DNA from: Clostridiales bacterium
Lineage (GTDB): Bacteria > Bacillota > Clostridia > Lachnospirales > Lachnospiraceae
Assembly: GCA_018372435.1 (NCBI GenBank)
Contig: JAHAJA010000031.1
Coordinates: 1 to 51,416, forward strand
DNA length: 51,416 nt
Direction of reading: 5' to 3'
Below are positions 8,454-18,468 of the stretch, one piece after another (within the stretch, counting starts at the first letter, position 1; each line of letters starts with the position of its first letter). The translations under genes and the position numbers were made by a program. The notes beneath the pieces were generated by a model. It saw only the letters and a list, made by a program, of their open reading frames with translations, was not told where the DNA came from and searched no databases.

Positions 8454-11315
8454 CTACTGAAAACGTTCAAGTTGTTTCTTGATATAGACACCTGTATACG
8501 ATTCCTTGCAATTTGCAAGCTCTTCTGGGGTACCTGTAGCTACTACAGTTCCGCCTTTATCTCCACCTTCCGGTCCAATATCAATAATATAATCGGCAGT
8601 TTTGATTACATCAAGATTATGCTCAATAACAACAACGGTGTTGCCACCATCAGATAATCTTCTTAAGATATCGATCAACTTATGAACATCCGCAAAATGT
8701 AGTCCTGTTGTAGGCTCATCTAAGATATAGATGGTCTTTCCTGTACTTCTCTTACTTAATTCTGTAGCAAGCTTAATTCTCTGTGCCTCTCCACCTGATA
8801 AGGTAGTAGATGGCTGCCCTAATTTTACATAGGATAAGCCTACATCATTAAGAGATTCTATTTTCCTCTTAATTGATGGCATATTCTCGAAGAATTTTAA
8901 TGCTTCTTCTACTGTCATATCCAGTACATCAAAGATGCTCTTACCCTTATACTTAACTTCAAGTGTTTCTCTATTATAACGTTTTCCGCCACAAACTTCG
9001 CATGGCACATAGACATCTGGCAAGAAGTTCATCTCAATCTTCAAGATACCATCACCACTACAGGCTTCGCAACGGCCACCTTTCACATTAAAACTAAATC
9101 TACCTTTCTTATACCCTTTTGCTTTCGCATCTGGTGTTGTAGCAAATAAATCACGAATTTGATCAAATACACCTGTATACGTTGCTGGATTGGATCGTGG
9201 AGTTCGTCCAATCGGAGATTGGTCAATATCAATAACTTTATCTAACTTATCTATACCCACAATATCAGTATGTTTACCTGGTATACATCTCGCACGGTTA
9301 AGATCCCTGGCAAGACGTTTGTATAGGATTTCATTAACTAATGAACTCTTACCCGAACCAGAAACACCCGTTACGCAAGTCATGATACCTAGTGGAATAT
9401 CTACTGTGACGTTCTTCAAGTTGTTCTCTTTGGCACCTTTTATCTTAAGGTAATCCGTTGGCTTTCTTCTCTCCTTAGGTACAGGTATCTGAATCCTACC
9501 ACTTAGATAAGCACCTGTAACAGAATCCGGATTCGCCATGATTTCCTCTGCAGTTCCTTCCGCAACCACTCTACCACCATGTTCTCCCGCGCCAGGACCG
9601 ATATCCACTATATGATCCGCTGCAAACATGGTATCTTCATCATGTTCAACCACAATCAATGTATTGCCCAAATCCTTTAGGTTACATAGTGTACGTAGTA
9701 ATTTATCATTATCTCTTTGATGAAGTCCAATACTCGGTTCATCTAAGATATACGCAACACCTACTAAGCCCGAACCAATCTGTGTAGCAAGACGAATACG
9801 CTGTGCCTCACCACCTGATAAGGTTCCAGTTGCTCTAGCTAATGATAAGTAATCTAGACCTACATCAATTAAGAAACCTAGACGTGCACGTATTTCCTTT
9901 AGGATTAATTGCCCAATCTTTACTTGCATTGAAGTTAACTCTAGATTATTCATAAAGTCAAACAAATCTCTAATTGAGTATTCCGTAAGATCTGATATAT
10001 TCTTATCTCCTACAGTAACTGCAAGGGATTCCTTCTTAAGACGTTTTCCACCACAACACTTACAAGGTGTTGTTCTCATGAAACTCTCATATTCTTGCTT
10101 ACTAGATTCGGAGCCTGTTTCACGATATCTACGCTCTACATTCTTAATTAAACCTTCGAACACGACATCATACACACCTTCTCCACGTTGACCTTTATAA
10201 TAAACCTTAACAGATTTTCCATTGGTTCCATAGATCAACATATCTCTAACATTCTCAGATAACTCCTCATATGGTGTGTCTAAACTGAACTTATATTCTT
10301 TTGATAATGCCTTTAAAATTGCATGTGTATACGAACTTGGATCAGTCGCTGATTGCCAACCCATAACAACAATAGCTCCATCTGCTATACTGAGTTTCTT
10401 ATTCGGTATCATCAATTCTTCATCGAATTCCATCTTAATTCCAATACCGTAACACTCTGGACACGCACCAAATGGATTGTTGAACGAAAAGTTTCTAGGC
10501 TCAATCTCATCAATACTAATTCCACAATCTGAACAAGCAAAATTCTGACTAAAATTCAAAGGTTCCCCATCAATAACGTCTACAACCAGCAGCCCATCTG
10601 CCAACTTTAATACACTTTCAATGGAATCGGATAAACGTTTTTCTATACCTTCCTTCACTACAAGACGGTCTACAATAATCTCAATGTTGTGTTTCTTGTT
10701 CTTATCTAACTTGATTTCTTCATTAAGTTCATACAATGAACCATCAACCATTACACGTACATAACCACTCTTCTTTGCTTGCTCAAATAACTTAACGTGT
10801 TCTCCTTTTCGCCCACGTACTACAGGCGCAAGCAGCTGGATCTTCGTACGTTCTGGTAACTTCATAATCTCATCTACCATTTGGTCGACTGTTTGTTTCT
10901 TAATCTCCTTACCACACTTTGGACAGTGAGGTATACCGATTCTTGCATATAGAAGACGGAAGTAATCGTAAATCTCTGTTACTGTACCTACGGTAGAACG
11001 TGGATTTCGATTTGTTGATTTTTGATCGATTGATATTGCAGGTGGCAAGCCCTCAATGTTCTCCACATTAGGTTTCTCCATCTGTCCAAGGAATTGTCTT
11101 GCATAAGACGACAAAGATTCCATATATCTTCTCTGCCCTTCTGCATAAATGGTATCAAAAGCAAGTGAGGACTTCCCTGAACCACTTAATCCTGTCAATA
11201 CAACAAACTCATCTCTAGGTATATTTAAACTGATATCTTTTAGATTATGTTCCTTTGCTCCTCGTATCTTAATATACTTTTTATGGTCTTTCTCTTCATT
11301 TATCATGTCAAACAC
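8454..11315 (-). CDS. uvrA: Excinuclease ABC subunit A
   Basis: UvrA is the damage-sensing ATPase of nucleotide excision repair, working with UvrB. At 953 residues it has full family length: first P-loop GLSGSGKSS, a zinc module with CSDCG and CPECYG, first Walker B ILDEPSIGLHQRD, second P-loop GVSGSGKSS, the zinc finger CEACSGDG...CEVCGGKRY and second Walker B ILDEPTTGLHFADV. The start is a GTG at 11315 with GAGG six bases upstream; an ATG three codons in (11306) is the alternative. It follows uvrB by 75 nt and is probably cotranscribed. Confidence 0.96.
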   Translation of the reverse strand: MFDMINEEKDHKKYIKIRGAKEHNLKDISLNIPRDEFVVLTGLSGSGKSSLAFDTIYAEGQRRYMESLSSYARQFLGQMEKPNVENIEGLPPAISIDQKSTNRNPRSTVGTVTEIYDYFRLLYARIGIPHCPKCGKEIKKQTVDQMVDEIMKLPERTKIQLLAPVVRGRKGEHVKLFEQAKKSGYVRVMVDGSLYELNEEIKLDKNKKHNIEIIVDRLVVKEGIEKRLSDSIESVLKLADGLLVVDVIDGEPLNFSQNFACSDCGISIDEIEPRNFSFNNPFGACPECYGIGIKMEFDEELMIPNKKLSIADGAIVVMGWQSATDPSSYTHAILKALSKEYKFSLDTPYEELSENVRDMLIYGTNGKSVKVYYKGQRGEGVYDVVFEGLIKNVERRYRETGSESSKQEYESFMRTTPCKCCGGKRLKKESLAVTVGDKNISDLTEYSIRDLFDFMNNLELTSMQVKIGQLILKEIRARLGFLIDVGLDYLSLARATGTLSGGEAQRIRLATQIGSGLVGVAYILDEPSIGLHQRDNDKLLRTLCNLKDLGNTLIVVEHDEDTMFAADHIVDIGPGAGEHGGRVVAEGTAEEIMANPDSVTGAYLSGRIQIPVPKERRKPTDYLKIKGAKENNLKNVTVDIPLGIMTCVTGVSGSGKSSLVNEILYKRLARDLNRARCIPGKHTDIVGIDKLDKVIDIDQSPIGRTPRSNPATYTGVFDQIRDLFATTPDAKAKGYKKGRFSFNVKGGRCEACSGDGILKIEMNFLPDVYVPCEVCGGKRYNRETLEVKYKGKSIFDVLDMTVEEALKFFENMPSIKRKIESLNDVGLSYVKLGQPSTTLSGGEAQRIKLATELSKRSTGKTIYILDEPTTGLHFADVHKLIDILRRLSDGGNTVVVIEHNLDVIKTADYIIDIGPEGGDKGGTVVATGTPEELANCKESYTGVYIKKQLERFQ

Positions 11316-11390
11316 ATGCTCCCTCTATAATATAACTGTAGATTGTTCTCTCAGAACAAACACTTCGTTATCTAATTTGTAGCTAGAAAG

Positions 11391-13376
11391 CTACTCTATC
11401 TCGTTTAAATGTTTCTTTAACTCAAGTAACTTATCTCTCAATTGTGCTGCCATCTCAAAGTTAAGCTCTGCAGCTGCCGTATGCATTTCTTTGGTAATCT
11501 TCTTAATTACTGCTTGTAACTCTTTCTTAGACATAGATTCATAATCTTTTTCCATGTCATACATTTGTTTACTAACCTTCTTCGAGATACTAATCAACTC
11601 ACGTACCTTCTTATTAATGGTTGTCGGAGTAATACCATGCTCTTCATTATATCTTTGTTGAATCTCTCGACGACGGTTCGTCTCTGATATTGCCTTCGAC
11701 ATGGAGTCTGTAATCTTATCTGCATACATGATTACTCTACCTTCTGAATTACGTGCTGCACGACCAACCGTTTGGATTAATGATGTCTCAGAACGAAGAA
11801 ATCCTTCCTTATCGGCATCTAAGATTGCTACAAGTGTAATCTCCGGAATATCAAGACCTTCACGCAATAAATTAATACCTACCAAAACATCGAATACATC
11901 AAGTCGCATATCACGAATAATCTCAGAACGTTCTAGCGTATCGATATCGGAGTGAAGATATTTCACTCGTATACCAACTTCACGCATATAGTCCGTCAAA
12001 TCTTCTGCCATACGCTTAGTCAATGTTGTAACAAGAATCTTATTCTTCTTAGAAACCTCTTTGTTGACCTCTCCAATCAAATCATCAATCTGGCCTTCCA
12101 CTGGCTTAACCTCAATAACTGGATCAAGTAATCCCGTAGGTCGGATAATTTGCTCTGTACGAAGCAATTCATGCTCTCTCTCATAAACATTCGGTGTTGC
12201 CGATACAAACATCATCTGATTAATCTTACTTTCAAACTCTCCAAAGTTAAGTGGGCGGTTATCAAGCGCAGATGGCAAACGAAATCCGAAATTAACAAGC
12301 GTTTCTTTACGAGCTCTATCACCCGAGTACATACCCCTTACCTGAGGTATCGTTATATGCGATTCATCTACAATAATCAAGAAGTCATCTGGAAAGTAAT
12401 CCATTAATGTATATGGTGTACTTCCTGGTGCTTGTCCAGACATCGGTCCCGAATAATTCTCAATTCCAGAACAAAATCCAGTTTCCCGAAGCATCTCAAT
12501 ATCAAAATTCGTTCGCTCGGATATTCTTTGTGCTTCAAGGAGTTTTCCTTCTCTCTTAAAGTATAAAACTCTCTCTTCTAATTCGTCCTCAATCTTCTTA
12601 ATTGCTTCATTTAACTTATCTGGTGGAACAACATAATGCGAGGCTGGGAACATAACCACATGTTCAAGCTCACATTTCACTTCGCCAGTTAATACATCAA
12701 TTTCTGTGATTCGCTCAATCTCATCGCCGAAGAATTCAACACGTACTGCTGTATCTGTAGCAGAAACCGAGAAAATCTCCACGACATCTCCACGAACACG
12801 AAAGCTACCACGCTTAAAGTCCATATCGTTCCTTGTATATTGAATATCTACTAATTTTCTTAAAATGTCATCACGATCTCTAATCATTCCAGGTCTCAAT
12901 GACAAGGTCATATTCTGATAGTCAACTGGTGCACCTAATCCATAGATACAAGATACACTGGCAACAATGATTACATCTTTTCTCTCTGTTAACGCTGCTG
13001 TTGCAGAATGTCGTAATTTATCTATCTCATCATTAATAGCAGAATCTTTCTCTATAAAAGTATCTGTGGATGGAACATAGGCTTCCGGTTGATAATAGTC
13101 ATAATAACTAACAAAATACTCAACCGCGTTCTCCGGAAAGAACTCCTTGAATTCTCCATATAATTGCGCCGCTAGTGTTTTATTGTGGGCAATTATAAGT
13201 GTTGGCTTATTCAGTGCTTGTATTACATTTGCCATGGTAAATGTCTTACCAGAACCTGTAACTCCAAGCAAGGTTTGAAACTGGTTGCCCTCTTCAAAAC
13301 CTTTAACCAAATCCTGTATCGCCTCTGGCTGATCTCCCGTAGGAGCAAACTCCGATACTAATTTAAAATGATCCAT
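11391..13376 (-). CDS. uvrB: Excinuclease ABC subunit B
   Basis: UvrB is the helicase-fold protein that verifies damage and loads UvrC. The 661-residue protein has the P-loop GVTGSGKTF, the damage-binding beta-hairpin region (YYDYYQPEAYVPSTDTFIEKD), the DESH motif of Walker B, QTVGRAARN of motif VI and a C-terminal UVR motif for UvrC contact. The ATG is preceded by AAGGAAAAG. It is the first gene of uvrB-uvrA, with a good promoter and a candidate LexA box upstream. Confidence 0.97.
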   Translation of the reverse strand: MDHFKLVSEFAPTGDQPEAIQDLVKGFEEGNQFQTLLGVTGSGKTFTMANVIQALNKPTLIIAHNKTLAAQLYGEFKEFFPENAVEYFVSYYDYYQPEAYVPSTDTFIEKDSAINDEIDKLRHSATAALTERKDVIIVASVSCIYGLGAPVDYQNMTLSLRPGMIRDRDDILRKLVDIQYTRNDMDFKRGSFRVRGDVVEIFSVSATDTAVRVEFFGDEIERITEIDVLTGEVKCELEHVVMFPASHYVVPPDKLNEAIKKIEDELEERVLYFKREGKLLEAQRISERTNFDIEMLRETGFCSGIENYSGPMSGQAPGSTPYTLMDYFPDDFLIIVDESHITIPQVRGMYSGDRARKETLVNFGFRLPSALDNRPLNFGEFESKINQMMFVSATPNVYEREHELLRTEQIIRPTGLLDPVIEVKPVEGQIDDLIGEVNKEVSKKNKILVTTLTKRMAEDLTDYMREVGIRVKYLHSDIDTLERSEIIRDMRLDVFDVLVGINLLREGLDIPEITLVAILDADKEGFLRSETSLIQTVGRAARNSEGRVIMYADKITDSMSKAISETNRRREIQQRYNEEHGITPTTINKKVRELISISKKVSKQMYDMEKDYESMSKKELQAVIKKITKEMHTAAAELNFEMAAQLRDKLLELKKHLNEIE

Positions 13377-13435
13377 GGCTTTTCCTTTCTTCTGTGGCTA
13401 TTTATAGACATAACCGCTTCCTTACTTTGATGCCA

Positions 13436-13464
13436 ATTATATCATATGCGTTTCCTAAAATCAA
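13436..13464 (-). promoter_or_regulatory. uvrBA promoter
   Basis: On the minus strand TTGATT (13464-13459), a 17-nt spacer and TATAAT (13441-13436) lie 60 nt before the uvrB start. Confidence 0.65.
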
Positions 13465-13472
13465 CATATTTC

Positions 13473-13486
13473 CGAATGTCTGTTCT
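13473..13486 (-). promoter_or_regulatory. Candidate LexA (SOS) box upstream of uvrBA
   Basis: CGAATGTCTGTTCT resembles the Firmicutes SOS box CGAAC-N4-GTTCG with two mismatches and lies just upstream of the -35. LexA control of uvrBA is known in Bacillus. The degenerate match keeps confidence moderate. Confidence 0.4.
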
Positions 13487-13587
13487 GTTTCTTCAATCAG
13501 AAAATACTAAAACAATCGTTCTAACCTATTCAATAATTTCCACTTAATACTATTCACAAATAAATTAACTTCATACACAAACTGCAA

Positions 13588-13634
13588 TAGAAAGAGCCAA
13601 AAGTACATTATATTAACTGCACTTTTAGCTCTGT
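13588..13634 (-). terminator. Terminator of the hypB-hypA operon
   Basis: On the minus strand AGAGCTAAAAGTGC (13632-13619) pairs with GTACTTTTGGCTCT (13605-13592), followed by TTCTATT. It begins about 20 nt after the hypA stop. Confidence 0.7.
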
Positions 13635-13655
13635 TCATTTGTCTATATTACCGAA

Positions 13656-14000
13656 TTATTCACATGCAACGATTTCTTTGATAAAGAACTCTTTACCACT
13701 CAACATCTCGAAATCCAATACCTTACACTCAGGGCAAACCCCTTTATTGTCAATCAGGTTATATACCTGACCACACTGTTTGCATCTACCGTTTCCAGGA
13801 ATAATTTCAATCTCTAATTTTGAATCAGCTAAGACGGTTCCTTCTACTGCCGCAGGGTATAGTTTTGTTAGATATTTCGGCACCATAGAACACAGTTCCC
13901 CAACTTGAAGTACCAGTGTTTCTATCCGATCAACTTCATTCTCTAACGCTATGTTCTCTACTTGTTTCACAACCTCTAATAATACTCCTAATTCATGCAT
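13656..14000 (-). CDS. hypA: Nickel metallochaperone HypA
   Basis: HypA delivers nickel to [NiFe]-hydrogenase or other nickel enzymes with HypB. The 114-residue protein begins MHE, the N-terminal nickel-binding motif, and has the structural zinc site CKQC (73, 76) and CPEC (89, 92). The MHE start fixes the initiation codon even though the upstream ribosome site is weak. It lies 19 nt after the Fe-S flavoprotein gene and is the last gene of a four-gene operon. No hydrogenase structural gene or other hyp gene (hypC-F) is in this window. Confidence 0.9.
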   Translation of the reverse strand: MHELGVLLEVVKQVENIALENEVDRIETLVLQVGELCSMVPKYLTKLYPAAVEGTVLADSKLEIEIIPGNGRCKQCGQVYNLIDNKGVCPECKVLDFEMLSGKEFFIKEIVACE

Positions 14001-14019
14001 TTTTCATACCCGCTTTCTT

Positions 14020-16701
14020 TTACTCCGCTTTAGAAAACGCATTTTTGACTTTTTTAACTGCAATCTTGGCCTTTCTCTTAATTACTGTTTTAACGACAAC
14101 TGGTTTTAAGTCTTCATATCCAACACCTGCTTTGTCATATACACGAACTAACTTGATTGCATCGAACTTACATTTTGTTGTACATTGGCCACAGCCTACA
14201 CACATGAATTCATCCACTACCGTCGCTCCGCAGCCAAGGCATCGCTGTGATTCTTTCTTCATCTGCTCTTCCGTAAATGTAACACGAATATCAGCGAATA
14301 CATCTTTTTCCTTAGAATGATCATGTTCTGCTTTTTGTCTTGGCATACGATCATAACCTTCAAAATCAATATTACTCTTATCAAGAGATTGATAGGCACG
14401 ACGGTCCCTACCATAGATTAGATTTTGTCCTGGTTGTACAAAGCGATGAATGGAGATAGCCGCTTGTTTTCCAGCCGCAATGGCATCAATTGCAAATCTA
14501 GGCCCTGTAAAGGAATCCCCGCCTGCAAAGATATCTGGTTCCGCTGTTTGATAGGTAAATGGATCGGCTTGAATAGTTTTGTTTTGATTTAACATAACCT
14601 TTGTATCAGCAACAAGTTCTCCCCATTCAATTGATTGACCAACCGATATTAATACATAATCCGCATCAACAATCAAGGTTTCTTTCTCATCAAATACTGG
14701 GTTGAATCTATGGTTATCATCAAAAACAGATTTACATCTCATGAATTCAACACCTACCACCTTACCATTCTCAGTAAGGATACGTTTTGGTCCCATGCTA
14801 TTATTAAGAACAATTCCTTCTTCTTCTGCTTCTAGGCACTCTTCTTCTAACGCAGGCATCTCCATGCGGTTTTCAAGACAATACAAGTTAACCGCCTCCG
14901 CACCTACTCTGGTTGCGTTACGGGCAACATCGATTGCTACGTTACCGCCACCAATTACAACCACCTTACCATGTAATGGTTCCGCTTTACCAAGATTTAC
15001 ATCACGCACAAAATCAACACCCGTAATTACTCCGCTTGCATCTTCTCCTTCAATACCAAGTTGTCTTCCACCTTGTGCTCCTATCGCCAAATAGAACGCT
15101 TTGTATCCTTGATCTCTCAACTCTTTAATAGTAATATCCTTACCAACTTCTACTCCCGTTTGGAAGGTTACTCCAAGCTCTCTAAGTATTTCGATTTCTG
15201 CATTAACTACATTCTTCTCAAGACGAAAACTTGGAATTCCTAATGTAAGCATACCACCAAGAACCTCTTGTTTTTCAAAGACCGTTACTTTATAGCCGTC
15301 AATTGCTAAATAGAATGCACAGGAGAGCCCGGCTGGACCGCCTCCTACTATAGCAATCTTCTTTCCATATTCATGTCTATGTTTTGGTACGAATCGGTTT
15401 TCTGATTTTAATTCTTGATCCGCAATAAACTTCTTAATTTCATCAATTGCAATGGCATCATCTATATCACCGCGGGTACATGCCGATTCACATTTTCTTG
15501 GACAGATACGACCACATACCGCTGGGAATGGGTTCTCATGTTTGATTAGCTCAAGAGCTTCCTTATACCTTCCCTGTGACGCTAATTTTATGTACCCTTG
15601 TATTGCAATATGTGCTGGACATTCTGACTTACAAGGACTTGTTCCAGTATCCACAACATTCTTACGATTAATACGATAATCCGCGTTCCATTTATCTGGC
15701 CCCCATTCGGTGTCTCTTGGAGTTTCTACTTTTTTCTTAGGAAGAGGATTGATTGTACATAACTTCTGACCTAACTGAGCGGCATTGGTTGGACAATGTT
15801 CTACACATTCTCCACAAGCTACACATTTCTCAGAATCTACTTGTGCTTGATAATTTGAACGTGACATATCAACATTCTTAAACATCTCTGCTGTACGAAG
15901 AGCCAAACAAGAACAACCGCAACAATTACAGATCGCATGCGTCTTACCTGCCCCATCTAAGTTTGGTATCTGGTGCATAAGACCATTCTCTTCTGCCTTA
16001 CGAATGATTTCAAATGCTTCTTCTTTTGTAATCTCACGTCCCCTACCAGTTCTGATATAGTATTCTGCAGCATGATCAAGCTGAATACACATATCTTCTG
16101 CCAAATGGCCACAGCCTTCTCCCATAATCTTACGAGAGGTACGGCAAGAACAATCCGATACAGAGAAGATGTGGCTATCGTTCAGATACTTAGATATCTC
16201 TTCATAAGATGCTTTTCTTGTTTCTCCATCAATTGCCATCTCAATTGGAATAACCCTCATAAGGCCTGTTCCAGCCGGGAAGCTACCTATTGATCTTGGT
16301 CCGTTTTCACGGCCATATGCTTCAAAAGCTTCTGCTATTTGAGGATATTTCACAACATTTTCTTTGTTGTTTACCATCATCTCCATGATACCAGGAACCC
16401 AAGTATCATACCAATATACATCTACTCCGTCCCTCTCATTAATAAAACAAACTCCAGCCATTGCCAACTCCCAGCAAAGCTCTTTCGTTCGCTCTAGAGA
16501 TTTATTACACTTTGCAGCTAATTGCTCGGCATTCTGAGGTTTTCTAAATTCCATCACAAGTGCTACTTCCGCCATCTCATCGGTAACAACTGGTTCTAGG
16601 ATTCTATATCTTGCATCATCTACAGTAATTGCCCCTCTAGCACCAACTTTTTTATTACTAACCTTGTTCGCAAACTCTAATACTCTCTGTTTTGTCTCCA
16701 T
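14020..16701 (-). CDS. Multi-cluster Fe-S flavoprotein, GltD/NfnB-like oxidoreductase with unusual N-terminus
   Basis: The 893-residue protein is a multidomain electron carrier. Residues about 20-110 look like a winged helix. Residues 180-265 hold a cysteine module (CSCR 184-187, Cys197, Cys205, CNCCGCSC 258-265). A ferredoxin motif CVACGECVEHCP is at 293-304. A GltD-type Fe-S domain (Cys357, 361, 396, 400, 404, 408) precedes an FAD site (GGGPAG, 453-458) and an NAD(P) site (IGGGNVAIDVA, about 583-593). A C-terminal ferredoxin-like module has Cys821, 824, 834, 837, 840, 844, then a basic Lys-rich tail. The core is known from glutamate synthase small subunits and NfnB. The fusion and its place between hypB and hypA suggest a redox partner of a nickel-dependent process. 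GGGGAGGG precedes the ATG. Confidence 0.85.
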   Translation of the reverse strand: METKQRVLEFANKVSNKKVGARGAITVDDARYRILEPVVTDEMAEVALVMEFRKPQNAEQLAAKCNKSLERTKELCWELAMAGVCFINERDGVDVYWYDTWVPGIMEMMVNNKENVVKYPQIAEAFEAYGRENGPRSIGSFPAGTGLMRVIPIEMAIDGETRKASYEEISKYLNDSHIFSVSDCSCRTSRKIMGEGCGHLAEDMCIQLDHAAEYYIRTGRGREITKEEAFEIIRKAEENGLMHQIPNLDGAGKTHAICNCCGCSCLALRTAEMFKNVDMSRSNYQAQVDSEKCVACGECVEHCPTNAAQLGQKLCTINPLPKKKVETPRDTEWGPDKWNADYRINRKNVVDTGTSPCKSECPAHIAIQGYIKLASQGRYKEALELIKHENPFPAVCGRICPRKCESACTRGDIDDAIAIDEIKKFIADQELKSENRFVPKHRHEYGKKIAIVGGGPAGLSCAFYLAIDGYKVTVFEKQEVLGGMLTLGIPSFRLEKNVVNAEIEILRELGVTFQTGVEVGKDITIKELRDQGYKAFYLAIGAQGGRQLGIEGEDASGVITGVDFVRDVNLGKAEPLHGKVVVIGGGNVAIDVARNATRVGAEAVNLYCLENRMEMPALEEECLEAEEEGIVLNNSMGPKRILTENGKVVGVEFMRCKSVFDDNHRFNPVFDEKETLIVDADYVLISVGQSIEWGELVADTKVMLNQNKTIQADPFTYQTAEPDIFAGGDSFTGPRFAIDAIAAGKQAAISIHRFVQPGQNLIYGRDRRAYQSLDKSNIDFEGYDRMPRQKAEHDHSKEKDVFADIRVTFTEEQMKKESQRCLGCGATVVDEFMCVGCGQCTTKCKFDAIKLVRVYDKAGVGYEDLKPVVVKTVIKRKAKIAVKKVKNAFSKAE

Positions 16702-16718
16702 ACGCTCACCCTCCCCTT

Positions 16719-17387
16719 CTACTTAACACCTTCTTTTACTTGCTTTCTAAGCCAATCAGTCCATTCTGATATACCTTCTCCAGTCCGTGCAGAAATCGGT
16801 ATTACCTTAATATTAGGATTTAATTTTTTAGCTCTTTGTGTACATAGGTCAATATTAAAATCAAAATATTCTAATACATCAACTTTATTAATTAGTAATA
16901 CGTCACAGATAGAAAACATCAGAGGATATTTAAGTGGTTTGTCATCACCTTCTGGTACACTTAGAATCATAGCATTTTTTGTAGATCCCGTGTCAAACTC
17001 CGCTGGACAGACTAAGTTTCCTACATTTTCTAATATAACAAGATCAATATTCTCTGTTCCTAGTTCTTTAATTCCTTGTCTTGTCATATCCGCATCTAAA
17101 TGACACATTCCTCCTGTATGTAGTTGTATAACTTTGGCACCTGTTGACGAAATTGTCTGAGCATCCACATCGGAATCAATATCCGCTTCCATAACACCAA
17201 TTCTAAAATCATCTTTTAGCTCATTAATTGTCTTAGTAAGGGTTGTAGTCTTTCCCGATCCTGGAGATGACATTAAGTTAAGCAAAAATGTTTTCTCCTG
17301 TCTCAACTCTTCTCTTAATCGATTTGCATCTGCATCATTGTCTTCGAATACACTTTGTTTGATCTCAATCACTTTAAATTTGTCCAT
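16719..17387 (-). CDS. hypB: Nickel-insertion GTPase HypB
   Basis: HypB is a SIMIBI-class GTPase that drives nickel insertion with HypA. The 222-residue protein has the P-loop SPGSGKTT (about 41-48), the metal-binding CHLDADM segment, the ENVGNLVCPAEFDTG switch region and the NKVD guanine-specificity motif. It lacks the N-terminal CxxCGC and His-rich nickel-storage extension seen in some HypB proteins. AGAGAGG precedes the ATG. Spacing to both neighbours is short (31 and 17 nt), supporting one transcript. Confidence 0.93.
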   Translation of the reverse strand: MDKFKVIEIKQSVFEDNDADANRLREELRQEKTFLLNLMSSPGSGKTTTLTKTINELKDDFRIGVMEADIDSDVDAQTISSTGAKVIQLHTGGMCHLDADMTRQGIKELGTENIDLVILENVGNLVCPAEFDTGSTKNAMILSVPEGDDKPLKYPLMFSICDVLLINKVDVLEYFDFNIDLCTQRAKKLNPNIKVIPISARTGEGISEWTDWLRKQVKEGVK

Positions 17388-17418
17388 AAATACCTCTCTG
17401 TTTTAAAAAATTAGTTAC

Positions 17419-18399
17419 TTACTCTGCTAGTTCCTTAACCTCTTGATACTTCCTCAAATCTATGTACAACTCACCCTTGTAAGGATTTCTCTTTGTCTTA
17501 ACCGTTTTGTAAATCATGTAAGCAAAAACTAATACATTAGCTAATAATGATAGCAAACTCCATACAAAAAGTGGTGCTTCGTTATAGGTTGATGCTACTG
17601 CAAATCTCCCTTTATCAATAAAGGCTGGTACCGTTTGAGCAAACATACACCACAACGCTAATGTCTGTGCTCTATGTTGTAACCAAGCACCTTTTCCAAT
17701 TGTAAAGGCACAAACAGTTGGTGCTAATAATAATGCAAATCCACAATACCAAGCATGACCTGGTAAGCAGTTATATGTATAAGCAAAATTCCATAAGTCA
17801 TATGCGATAATCCAGAACCATAACATATCCGGCCATAACATATCTTGACTTCCATCTTTTTTTGTTTTCTTACGAATGCAAATTCCAAGCCAACCTGTAA
17901 TCGTAATAATATTAAGAATTCCTGCAGCCGCGTTCATAAAATTCCACGGCCCGCCAAGAACATACATAGCTTCATCAGCAAGCGTTCCACCGCCTGCATA
18001 GTTTAAACCTACTTCTATATCACGGGCTACTGCTTCTAATATATTAATTGCAAGAATTAGTGGTGGAAAACATAATGCAATCTTGTTCGTCCTTAATGCC
18101 CACTCCTTGCCAGTCTTTTTGTTCTTACCATGCAGATGTCGAATACACCAAAATCCAATACACCCCGCCGTGGATGAATACACTTTCGCAAGATGGAACC
18201 AATCTGTGTAGGTGGTATCACTCAACACCGTGAACCATAAGGCTGATAAAACAATTGGCAATACAACAAAACAAGCAAAACCAGCTATTGTCGATCTTCT
18301 TGTTAATTCATTAAGACCGAATAAAACAACAAATACCGCAATCCATACAAGCCAAACACTAAGTAAACTTGCTCCTTCTGCATAATTAAAAGTAAACAT
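17419..18399 (-). CDS. Polytopic membrane protein of unknown function (possibly DUF5692 family)
   Basis: The 326-residue protein has about eight to nine hydrophobic helices, starting SLLSVWLVWIAVFVVLFGLNEL and ending in a basic/acidic cytoplasmic tail (KTVKTKRNPYKGELYIDLRKYQEVKELAE). Trp, Tyr and His are frequent within the helices (for example NAAAGILNIITITGWLGI and LPGHAWYCGFALLLAPTV). From memory it resembles the family called DUF5692, which I cannot verify here. It is the first gene of the hypB/Fe-S flavoprotein/hypA operon, with GGGAGGG before the ATG. It could be a nickel or redox-linked transporter, but nothing in the sequence proves a substrate. Confidence 0.6.
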   Translation of the reverse strand: MFTFNYAEGASLLSVWLVWIAVFVVLFGLNELTRRSTIAGFACFVVLPIVLSALWFTVLSDTTYTDWFHLAKVYSSTAGCIGFWCIRHLHGKNKKTGKEWALRTNKIALCFPPLILAINILEAVARDIEVGLNYAGGGTLADEAMYVLGGPWNFMNAAAGILNIITITGWLGICIRKKTKKDGSQDMLWPDMLWFWIIAYDLWNFAYTYNCLPGHAWYCGFALLLAPTVCAFTIGKGAWLQHRAQTLALWCMFAQTVPAFIDKGRFAVASTYNEAPLFVWSLLSLLANVLVFAYMIYKTVKTKRNPYKGELYIDLRKYQEVKELAE

Positions 18400-18426
18400 A
18401 CAAATAACCCTCCCTATAGTGTTCTA

Positions 18427-18449
18427 ATCATCTGGTCATACCAGATGAT
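18427..18449. promoter_or_regulatory. FadR/GntR-type operator 1
   Basis: ATCATCTGGT (18427-18436) and ACCAGATGAT (18440-18449) form a perfect 10-bp inverted repeat with a 3-bp spacer. The core TGGT-N3-ACCA is the recognised FadR-family operator pattern. It lies between the minus-strand promoter and the start of the membrane protein gene, a position suited to repression. Confidence 0.75.
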
Positions 18450-18468
18450 CACACTTCTCTTTGTTAAA

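Noticed and set aside
11304..11317. ATG at 11317 as the uvrA start
   Set aside because: It is out of frame and meets TGA after three further codons; the GTG at 11315 or ATG at 11306 is in frame.
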